Made by a program: the position numbers and the translations under genes. 64,000 bases of DNA from Cryptomeria japonica (taxonomy: Eukaryota > Streptophyta > Pinopsida > Cupressales > Cupressaceae), in assembly GCF_030272615.1 (NCBI RefSeq), contig NC_081407.1, positions 262,990,574 through 263,054,573 on the forward strand, given 5' to 3'. Shown here in pieces: positions 54,530-64,000 of the stretch; the first letter of the stretch is position 1, and the number at the start of each line of letters is the position of its first letter. The notes under the pieces are model-generated. The model saw only the letters and a program-made list of their open reading frames with translations. It did not search any database and was not told the origin of the DNA.

Positions 54530-56446
54530 AAGAAAAATTCACACCACAAATTGTAGGTAAGCTTTAAAATTCAGACAAGATTGCAATGCCCGTTCTTGTG
54601 TGGTTGTTGTAGGTTGTACCCATGGCATTAAATTTTGGAATATGATTGATGGTAGTAGACAGTGGAGCTAATAAATTTTTGAAGTTTCTTATTGATGGGT
54701 TACTCTTTATTTTCCAGCCATGTGTTTTCAAACTTGTTAGTGTGTCTTTATCTTTGGCTGGGTGCCATTTATGACATGAACAGATACTAAAACTAGAATA
54801 TTAAATACTATCAGGGGAAAAGTGTGTGCTCTTCAATTTGAAATGAACCACCCAACCTGTAAGGATTGGCATGACAGCTGAACAACCATTTTGCAACATC
54901 ATCTTTAAAGTTCAAGACTTTAATGGACACTTTTCATTAATTAATATCAAAGGTTCTGGAAGCCCAAGAAAAATTTAAGTGGAACAAAATAACAATTAGT
55001 GATTCAGTTATTATTCAAGTATTACTTTCATGTACTACACTAAGAATCATAAATAAGTTTTTAATAATGATATTGAACGTTTATATGCTAACAAATTGAA
55101 GTGGCAAATGTTACAACTCTATTCAATACGGTGTTCCATATCAACGTTGAGATGTAGGACATGGGCAGAAGCTGTTCCCTTTGTTAATTTTTTTCTAAGG
55201 GAAAAATGTCCTTTTACATAATATGCTTAGGTTAAATAAAGGAAGAAAGCAATTGATTATTAATTAGATTTAATAATTAAAATTATTAAAATTAAATGTT
55301 AGAATTGGAAAAAGTAGATGTGATATCTAGTTTGATATTTGTTGGTAAAAAAGAGTTTTGACAAATGTTAGAGTTGGTCTGTTAATATTTTAGAATTTGA
55401 ATTGACTTCAACAAAGATTTTAGATTCTACAAATTGGTTGTTTTGCTTTCGATCACCTTTGTTAGTGTAAAATTGATCTCTATTAGCATAAATATGATAT
55501 TGAGTGTAAATCTTATTTGGAACTAATGGATCAAATCTGGTAGAATGTGATTCATTGGATTTCACCCACCTTTTATGTTGTCTAAATTTAAGTAAGGACA
55601 AATGGTATTTAGGAACACTTTTACAAAATCTATTAGGTTATAACCTAGTAAAGTTCTCATTAGTCAAACCCTTAATAGAAAAACTTAAAGAATCTAGGTG
55701 AATGATGAGTGACATTAATCAAGTGGATGAACCTAGGATAAGGATATATAGTCTAAGTTCTCTAATAATTTTGCTACAATGCTCTCATAATTTTTTTATA
55801 TGCCAACTTCTTATATGAGGCCTAGGTGAGTTTCAACATGATTTTAAATGAATAAATGAATGCCATTAAATATAACTAAGAATGTGAAAATGTTTTAGAT
55901 GGTCTCAAAATAGATAATAAAAATCTTAACAATATCCAAATTAAAAAAATTAAGTGTAAAAGTTAAAGGTTCAAATCCATGAGTGTGGAAATGATTTGAA
56001 TCTTGAAGGTAGTACTTGCAAATCTTATCTAAGATGGAAAATGACAATTCTAAGGATTATGATCAATCTTTGGGGTGATAGTACTTTTTCAAAAAAATTA
56101 GGGTTTGTCTAAGTCTCTTAGGACTTGTTTGGCCTATTTGTTCTAAAACCCTAAACCCTTCACATAGTCTTTTGCTTTATCTTCTATTTTTGTGTTGACT
56201 TGTTAGTCCAAATACTCCCCCACTTAAGTTGTTTCATGAAGCCTTTTAAAACATTTAATGATTAGCCCCTTCATCTCCATGTTTCCCAATGTTTCCAGTT
56301 TGACCATTTGTAGTATAAACAACTTAAGTCATCCTTATAAGGCCCTCATAGATGGTCCCCATATTTGTCCATATGACATAATTTGATTGCAACACAATTT
56401 TCTAGGTCCACTCCTAAAGTGATTCTCATTCCCATGAAGCCACGAT
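54530..56446. other. Upstream region of the CFL-like gene; no other gene seen
   Basis: AT-rich single-copy-looking sequence, with no transposon ends or coding motifs recognised. A short minus-strand frame (55368-55601) has no recognisable feature. From about 55600 the wording becomes repeat-like and leads into the J region. Confidence 0.45.
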
Positions 56447-59400
56447 ATGGCTTGTTGTCAGTCTCATCACAATATATGGACTCTAGGGTTAGGAAAAATG
56501 GTGGTGCCAAATGCCTTTGTAAATGTTGATTTAATTGGAGCCCTATCTAAAGTCTATGACCTAGATAGGAGAGGAATTTTCAATTGTAAGGGGGCTCTCC
56601 TTATAAGCCTTGATACACTAAGTATTTGTGAGGTTTTTGACTTAAACCCTAATGCACAAGTACCAAATGACTTTGGAAATTTGAGAAGATAATATGAGAG
56701 GTTAAGGAGGAGGTATAAGGTCAAATGATTACCCAATTTTATGCCTAAATCTATCCCAAAGGAGAAAAGGAGATTCATAGACCATGACGTAGAGCCTTTC
56801 AATTATGATATTTTTAAAGAATACTTTTCTTAAGACTTACTATGATTTGTGTAAAGTCTTGGGTGTAGATTCTAAGGTCATGAATCCTATCCATTTCATG
56901 GTTCTTTCTACTGATATTCAGTCTTGGGACCAAAAAAGACACTATGATTATTTATCCTATTGTGTAACAAGGATGCACAAGACCCTAAATTCATTAGAAA
57001 GATTTTTCTCTTGTAGAATCAAGGCATGGAAGCCTCTTCTTAGGTTAAGACCAACTGATGAAGATAAGAAGCCCTTACAAATCAAATAATGGACATATGT
57101 GTGGATATATACATTGTGATAAAGCCAAATTTTACTATATTTTGAAGAGTTGTTTGTAAAGGAGGTAATGGTATTAAACTTGGGAGATAATTTTGATTGA
57201 AGATCATTAGAAAGGGTCAAGAGATTATTTAGGCCAAAAAAAATTTATCCCAGGGAAAGGGATTGATCAAAATAGGGGTGATTGGCTTTTGTGTGGAGAT
57301 AACATTGTCATAAGGATCTATGGTGCACCACTGGCACCTCACATATTACCAATATATATCCTAGATAGAATTTCATTCCTTTAAATCATGTGTAAACTCA
57401 AAGAAATTGATAAGACACACTTGAGTAGCATTAAGAAAGGTTACTTTTTGCCATCGAAAATCTCTTTCTCTGATTTCTACAAAATGGTAAAGGAAGACAT
57501 GGAATTAATTTATAATCTATTGCATCCAAATAGGATGAAGATTGAGAAAATCAAACAATGTGACCTAGAGCACTCCATTCATGATGTTAAAACCTCTTAT
57601 AGGCTTTCTGCATATGTGCGCCAATATGATGAGTTTGAGGACCTCATCAAAACTTTTCAAACTCAAGGAGAGGTGATCAAAATAATGAATAATTGAGCCA
57701 AAACCAAATTTATTGAGGAGCAAAAAATGGCCTAAATCCATCATTTAAAAGGTTTTTTGCAAAGTTTACTAATCCTATTTTAAGGATTAGGTTGTTAATG
57801 GATGATTACAAGAGCACCTTGGAAATTTTTAATTTTCCTAATGTGGGAGGGGCTAATTTGTCTTGTGCACCTACTCATGTTCCACAAATCTCTCAACCAG
57901 TAACCTTTTTACAACAACAATTACTAGGATCCTGCAATAGAGTTTGCATTAAGTGGTGATATTGCTAGTTCTAGTAGTCAAAAGGGAGGACATAAATTAG
58001 GAATTCCATCAATGGATGTAGTAGAGTCACCTCCTTGTGACAAGACACTTGTTAGTTTCAAGGACACAACCTATAGTGTTATTGGAGATGTTACTAGGGT
58101 AGTGGTTGGTAATAAATTTATGGTTGATGAAAAATTCATTATAGAAAAGGAATTTGATCAATTTATCATCAAGGTCAAAGGTGAAAATTTTCAAAAAAAA
58201 ATGAAAATGAAAGAAGTAATAGTAGAAAACATGAAGTAGGTGGCAGCTGATACATGAAAATAAATTCATGTAGAAATGTCCAATGTGACTCCCAAAAAAG
58301 AGAGATAATTTATAAAAGATAGTGCAATCCTGCTACTAGAGAGCCAAGATATCTCCTGTACCATTTCATTTGATACAATTAGGATGCAACAATGTCATGA
58401 GCTCCCACATTAGATGAACAAGCACATTACTTGCACTTTGGCTTAGGTTTTGACCCAAATCATAATGCTTTATAAATTTGGTCAATTTATCCAAAAATTA
58501 ATTATATCCTCAAGTGATCAAAGACCCTAGAGGGATCAATTGCACCTTAATTGTCAAAATTTTAGGAGATACCAGTACCTCACAAGAATAATTGAAAATC
58601 AAAATCACTTCATTCACAAAGGAAACTATTAGAAAACTCAAAGTTTATGTTGCAAAGTTAAATTTAGAAAATCAAAGGCTAAGAAAGTAGTACATAATGG
58701 TCATAGGGCTATTTCCATTACCTAAAAAAGAAGGGGATAAATTACCATATATGACAAATACAACATTAACTCAAGAACTAGAGAAACTAAATATTAAAGT
58801 GAAATTTTTGGAAAAGGAGCTAGAGGTGAATAGGGCAACTAAGATTAAAGCCAAGGAAAATGGAGAGAAAAATGAAGAGTAACATGACAAATTTGCTACT
58901 CAGAAATAGGCTTGCATTAGTTTTCAGTCATGTTGACAATGCTTGGGAATATTATAAAAGTTGAGAAATACATTCTTGGAGGATGCTAGGCTAGGAGCCT
59001 AATTAAGATGTTGATAATTACAATTAGCTCCTAGAATTGAGCTCCTCAAAATATTTCTTAACAATGTTGATTTTCATAATAGTAATTTTCATGCTATTTC
59101 TATAATTCTTATAGATTACAAAAATGCACAAGAGCTACTAAGATACCATAAGACGTACCATGGTTTTATCACTAGAGAATTAGCTAAATTTTATGGAATA
59201 ACAATACATCATATGGCTTCAATTTTGAAGTAGGGTTGGCATATGAAAGATAGTATTCAATGAAAATTAAATTTTACCACAATCCTTCCTCCATGTTTGT
59301 AAAAATAATTATACATGTGGAAACAAATCTTGATAAGATGGGCTTATATTTAGATGCACTCTTTAGGCTAGAATATGGAATGGTAATAGTTGCAATGATG

Positions 59401-59484
59401 ATAAAGAGATTCCTAGGGGATAAGTATGAGGATCACACGGTTAGGGTTCATTGTTGCCTTTCACATGGTGTTTTTGAGATTTAA
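56447..59484 (+). pseudogene. Decayed unknown coding chain J
   Basis: A run of plus-strand open stretches with coding-like composition: 56447-56692 ('GALSKVYDLDRRGIFNCKGAL', 'TLSICEVFDLNP'), 56805-57089 ('YYDLCKVLGVDS', 'RPTDEDKKP'), 57388-57696, 58012-58239, 58697-58882 (a Lys/Glu coiled coil) and 59260-59484. I do not recognise the family. A globular N-terminal part followed by a C-terminal coiled coil resembles the plan of ORF2 in B and C, and 'KGALLISLDTLSICEVFDLN' could be compared with the 'EAV.A..GLP' block there, but the match is weak. No LTRs were found around it. Possibly a transposon-derived gene remnant. Confidence 0.4.
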
Positions 59485-59542
59485 AATGAAGTGAAATGAA
59501 ATAATATTTCATTTTCATTTCAATCAATCTTAGCCAACCTAA

Positions 59543-60708
59543 TGAATACTAAGAGGGGGGGGTGAATTAGTATGCCAAAAACTACTGCACTAAAACACTT
59601 ACACAGTTTAAAGATAAACCGGTAAAGCAGTTTGACAGTCAAACTGGTTACCACACATGCAAACCAAAATGCGAATAAAACATTCACCCACAAAAGAAAT
59701 ACAACCATAACACAGGATATTTGACGTGGAAACCCAACTGGGAAAAACCACGGTGAGATGGAACTCACAAGTCATTATCTGTAGAATAGAAACCAGACCG
59801 GTTAAGGTTAGACCAATTAAGGTCTTACAATGTTCTTCACTAGAATAGATCTTGTTAGGAATCTCAATCTCTGTTAGGAGATAAGTCCGATTAAAGACTA
59901 CCTTGTTAGAGGATTTTAGATTCACATATGTGAACCACCTTGTTAGAGGATTTTACAAAGGCTTTGAGGCCTACTCGGTTAAGGGCTAAAGGCTTGTCAA
60001 AGATGTGAGTAATCAACAAGTGTTTGATCTATCTAATAGCACAAACTGCTTGGTTAGATCCAGTATTGCTCATAGCTAATGCATTCCAGCATTACTTCAG
60101 TCTTCTCTCTCTCTCTCTCTCACAGTTACAACTTGATCTTTTCTGATAAGATCATTCTTAACTTCCACCTCAAACCCTAGCTCTACATTAAACCTTTTCA
60201 GCAACAACTTGAAAACCCTAGACATGATGTCCTTTTAAAGGAATCTGATTTCATGTCGGTCCAATAGGATTACATTACAATTTCCTAGGTTCAATGAATC
60301 TAGACATACTCAGTAACATGAGACAAGAATCATCGTCAATGTGTCGGCACCGTCAAACAATCGGTGGATTGGTAACTCATTACAAAATATCGGTTGGTAA
60401 CTCATCATAGAGTATTACCGGTTCATACAAAATACCAGTTGCTGGTTTGTCACAAATGAAGACTGGTAAGAATGTGTTGTGCCGCTTTTCTCCCTCATAC
60501 CGCTTGTGATCTGTGAACCACTTGGGGTCAACATGCCGCTTCAGACTAGGAAACACATTCTGCAAAATCACTAGTCTAGAGACTAGTATGCAATATACCA
60601 GTTGCAACAAATACTGGTTGAGCATGAACTCATACATATAAAGGGGATCTCAATACAAGTGTGTGTCCATCAATGACAATCACAACATAAAAATAAAAAA
60701 TGCCAACA
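59543..60708 (-). repeat. 3' LTR of element B2
   Basis: TGAATACTAAGAGGGGGGGG...AAAAATGCCAACA; 1,166 bp, aligned end to end with 15403-16572. It has a CT microsatellite near 60103-60121. Confidence 0.92.
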
Positions 60709-60732
60709 ATCTCCCCCTTTGGCATTGATGGC
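60709..60732 (-). promoter_or_regulatory. Polypurine tract of element B2
   Basis: The minus strand reads GCCATCAATGCCAAAGGGGG then AGAT, directly before the LTR; the same block as in A, C and D. Confidence 0.88.
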
Positions 60733-61045
60733 AACACTTAGGAAAATAAAATTTTGACATCTAAGTGTTTTACAACAAAAAACTTGCCATTGACAAAATT
60801 GCTTCCCCTAAGCATATACACTATCCCTTTATCAATAGAGTGTATAGAAATTTTGCATTCAGAGCATATAACATATATCACAGCATATATCAAAATTTCA
60901 AAATAGATACTTCTCCCCCTGATATACTTCTCCCCTGATATATCAAAATTTCAAAATTGTAAAAACAAAAACCAGATATACTTCTCCCCCTTTGCCAATA
61001 ATGACAAAGTACCACTGAAAAACCTATTTCCATATATAAAAGAGT

Positions 61046-64000
61046 TTATGACAATAATGAATAATACTTGTCAAAAACCGCTTTATAGTCCTGCAAAAAT
61101 TGTTTCATGGAGAGGGACCAGGACTCAAGTAAGGAGGTTGCCACTTCCTTCTCTATCTGCATCTGTGATACCTGTTCCTCCATGGCATCTATTATGCTTA
61201 GTTCCTGTGTGACTGTCAAGGCCTCCAAGTTTAGATAACACTTCTAAAGAATTTACAGTCGTGGGAGTAATACCAGTTGAAGCTCCTGCAAATCCCTAGA
61301 CTGTGTGCTGATCTCTTGCTCTAGCTTGGCTGACTAGATCTGGAACTAGTGAACAGTTTGCCCATATGTTGCAAAGGAGTCATAAGGAGTCTTGAATGTG
61401 CCCAAGTAGGACTGTAAGTTCATTTGAAGCTATTGCTTCTTGGCTGGCACATCATCATAGAATAGATGAGGTTGACAAATTTTGTTTAGTAGCAAGTTTC
61501 CCTCATCCAAGGCATTCCTTATGTCCTTTTGATCCTTTAGCAGTTCAGTCCTAAGCTCATTCAACTTCTTCACTAGAGCAACATTAAGAGCCTTTTGGTG
61601 CTCTTTCTTTACATTGGCCTCTATTGCTTCTTCTAGACTCTGCACTTGATCATCCACTACAGTACACAGAAGTTTGAGTTGTGCTAGTGATGAATTAGTG
61701 TCAAGAAGATTAGTAGCGGGGATTAAATTGGTAAGTGTGTCTACAGCCGCCTGAATAATATCTTGTTCTCTTTTCCTTTGAATGTCTTCAAGGCACTCTT
61801 GGGCAACTTTGATGCTCTGCATAAGCTCAGACTCACTTGTAGATTGGAGATCAATGGGGCTCGAGATAGCAGCCGGTTTGGCTTGGCTACCGGTTGCCTT
61901 AGGATTTTCCATGTGTGTGGTCTTCATTGCTTCAATGGTCTTGTTTGCTTCTTCTTTCTTTTTCTTCTCCTTCTCTTCCTTTTCTTTTTCTCTCTTTTTC
62001 TTCTCTTCCTCTTCCATCTTCTTCTTGTCTTCTTCTTCTTTCTGCTTCTGCTTTGCTTCTACTTTCTTCTTTGCTTCTTCTTCCTTCTTCTTCTGTGCTT
62101 CCTCTTCCTTCTTCTTCTTCTCTTCTGCTTTCTTCTTCTTCTGTTCTTCCTCTTCCTTCTTCTTCTTCTCCTCTGCTTCCTTCTTCTTCTTTTCTTCCTC
62201 CTCCTTCTTTTTCTTCTCCTCTTCTTCCTTCTTTCTCTTTTCTTCCTTATCCTCTTCTTCTTTCTTTATCCTTTCATCCTCTTGCTTCTTCTTTTCTTCA
62301 TCTTTCCATTTCTCCTCTTCCTCTTTTCTCTTATATTCCTCTTTCTTCTATTTCTCATCTTCATCCTTCTTCTTTTTCTCTTCCTAGTCTTTTGTAGCTT
62401 GCTGTGTGTCCATAGCTTGTACACCACCCTGATCGGCCTGTTGCACCTGTTCAGTACCCTCAGAAGTTATGTCTTGAGTGACATCATTGGTGTCCATTGG
62501 TTCTTCCACCAGGTTTCCTTCCTCATCAAAGACCTCATCCGGTTTGGAAATAACTGGTTCCTTTTTTGCTTGGAGGTTGGCCATTCGTGCTTTGTGAGAG
62601 CCGATAGCATGGGCCATGTGCTGATGTGTATCTTTTTCTACATCATCAACTCTCCCCTCCAACAACCAGAGTCTTCTTCTCCTTGTAAAGAAGAGACCTT
62701 TATTTTGATCTAGGGCATTAAACAATTCTGAATTTGAGAGTTCGGGGAAGTACTGTGCAAAAAATTTCTCCCTAATCTCCTATTCCTTTTCAATGGCAAT
62801 GCGCCATTTGTTATCCAATACTTTAAATAATGAATCTGGTGTCTGAGATTTAATCTCTGATGGTGACTGGTCATTTTTACATAAATAAAGAATGATTTCT
62901 TGTAGTACTTCATCATTTTCCTCACTATTGAATTCATCATAATAATCTATTAAATCATGAAGTAACTTTCTCCTAATATTCTTTACTGTTCTTTGACAAT
63001 GTGTCAAAGGTTTGTAAGAGGAGATATCTATATTTACCAGTGCGGATGCTATCGGTTCATTCTTCTTCATCTTCTTGGTCTGTCTAGCCTTCTTTGGCTG
63101 TTCATCAGACTCGGTTTCTTCGAAGTCTGGTTCATTTGCCTTAGTCTTCCTCTTTCTTTCGAAGACTTTTACCGGTGACCACTTGGTCACTCTTGGAATC
63201 GCAGTGGTAGCCAGTGCTGATGCTATAGGCACTGCCTTATCTTTCTTAGCTATCGGTTCTTTTCCCTTCTTCATTGATGGTTCTTCAACCAGTGCAATCC
63301 TCTCCAAGTAGGGTCCGGTTCTCTTAGCCTTTGGATCAAGAGGCAAGGAAATAAGGGTTGAAGCATACCCTTCCAGCATGTCAAACATGACCTCATAGCC
63401 CATAGGCTCCACTTCCTCCATTCTAGGCTCAACAGCCTCCATTAGACATTTGTCCACCTGAATAGTGAAACAAATGTCATCTTCGTATTTCTTCACTATG
63501 TCACCTGAGATTCTTACCCTCTGACTCATCTTTCTTCTGAACTCATCAAAGTATTTGTTCAGTACCTTAGGGTAGTCGGTTCCAATGGCTTGCACACTTT
63601 CCTTTATTTGCTTGGTTACCGGTTGGTCAGGTGACCACTAGACATCTCCTACACTCGAAAAGTAGCCTTGGAAATAAAAGAACAACCCTACCAGTAGTTG
63701 TCCAAACTTAAACCTCAATGAGTTGTCCTACTTGATTGCCTTAATATTTAGCAGGAGTTACCTTTGCATGCTGGTGCATAAATCAAAAGATGCATCCTCT
63801 TTTATCATTCAGTAAGCAACATTTACCGTTGTAGCAGATATAGAATTAATCCTACTAGCTGAGAATGTTTTGTATCCAATCACCATGAATGTGTATTTCA
63901 CCAGATCATCCTTGATAGGATTGACTATCATGCTCCATGAATCACTTGTTGAACCAGTGAGCTTGGTCATTTTCATTTTGCTCACTTTTTTCAGGGCTGG
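61046..64000 (-). pseudogene. ORF2 of element B2 (partial), broken
   Basis: Closely related to ORF2-B1. From the window edge inward: 'TKLTGSTSDSW', 'RFKFGQLLVGLFFYFQGYF', then a long open stretch (62780-63595). That stretch carries 'KYEDDICFTIQVDK..MEAVEPR', 'MGYEVMFDML', a basic linker and 'TVKNIRRKLLHDLIDYYD', which aligns with 'KLKNIKKIYDTLI' in element C. A Lys/Glu-rich block follows, then 'LIPATNLLDTNSSLAQLKLLC' (C: 'VIAPNCNIDNKDSLGQLDTLC') and coiled coil to the stop at 61046. Stops near 63640, 63730 and 63800 and frame changes break it. Function unknown. Confidence 0.75.
61930..62390 (-). repeat. Purine-rich (Lys/Glu-coding) low-complexity stretch in ORF2-B2
   Basis: Same position as 11100-11540 in B1 but different in unit order and length. 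The minus strand encodes runs of Lys and Glu. The plus-strand Phe/Ser/Leu-rich frames are artefacts. Confidence 0.85.

Larger units (their letters stand above)
59543..64000 (-). mobile_element. Non-autonomous two-ORF LTR element B2 (runs off the window)
   Basis: Same family as B1. The 3' LTR (59543-60708), polypurine tract (60709-60720) and most of ORF2 are inside the window; ORF1 and the 5' LTR would lie beyond 64000. The 5-bp flank at the left is CCTAA (59538-59542). It keeps the LTR that B1 lost, so it defines the family's 3' end. Confidence 0.9.

Noticed and set aside
61763-62713. Plus-strand frames of up to 316 residues
   Set aside because: Same artefact opposite ORF2-B2. The minus strand matches ORF2 of B1 and C, including outside the tract.
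1-64000. tRNA or rRNA genes
   Set aside because: I saw no tRNA cloverleaf or rRNA core. The tRNA-like words found are primer binding sites of LTR elements. A tRNAscan run would settle it.

Overview
The window looks like plant nuclear DNA, AT-rich and dominated by transposable elements. It contains one recognisable cellular gene, a CURLY FLAG LEAF 1-like (CFL-like) gene at 53525-54466 on the minus strand. The rest is mostly nested LTR retrotransposons and their non-autonomous relatives, with tRNA-iMet-type primer sites (TGGTATCAGAGC), Copia gag-pol order, 5-bp target-site duplications (TSDs), poly-C stretches near LTR 3' ends and a DUF4283-type LINE ORF1. A seed plant with a large repeat-rich genome is a safe call. 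A gymnosperm is my guess, not something the sequence proves.

Layout. (1) 1-6369, minus: Copia element E, cut by the window edge, with RNase H deleted. (2) 6430-20808, plus: Copia element A with TSD GCCTG. Its integrase is split by a minus-strand element, B1 (9827-16572), which kept one LTR and is flanked by a ~310-bp duplication of the integrase core. (3) 20814-22135: intergenic. (4) 22136-35840: element F, a large non-autonomous element (LARD-like) with 1.2-kb LTRs, a degenerate CHHC-type gag and long arrays of diverged repeats. It is interrupted by intact-ended element C (26472-32913, TSD GGATA). (5) 35846-39318 and 47248 onward: remains of a minus-strand element G (uncertain), into which Copia element D (39319-47242, TSD CTTAC) inserted. 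D's left LTR in turn holds a solo LTR of the C family (39920-40738). (6) 49076-51806: LINE-like ORF1 remnant, split by a 1.5-kb solo LTR (H). (7) 53097-54530: the CFL-like gene with its repeat-rich flank and intron. (8) 56447-59484: an unrecognised, decayed coding chain (J). (9) 59543-64000: a second B-family element (B2), running off the window.

Most notable are the B and C elements. They have proper LTRs, PBS and PPT but no protease, integrase, reverse transcriptase or RNase H (for B2 only its visible part can be judged). Instead B1 and C carry the same two-gene cargo: ORF1, a long coiled coil followed by four CCHC zinc knuckles, and ORF2, a ~1,000-1,100-residue protein with a conserved ~380-residue N-terminal region, a variable linker and a C-terminal coiled coil. 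ORF2 has a TATA-like box in front of it in both families. B and C share terminal motifs with the pol-bearing elements A and D, which suggests mobilisation in trans. This two-ORF, pol-less LTR family is my best candidate for a poorly described system; I could not search databases to test its novelty.
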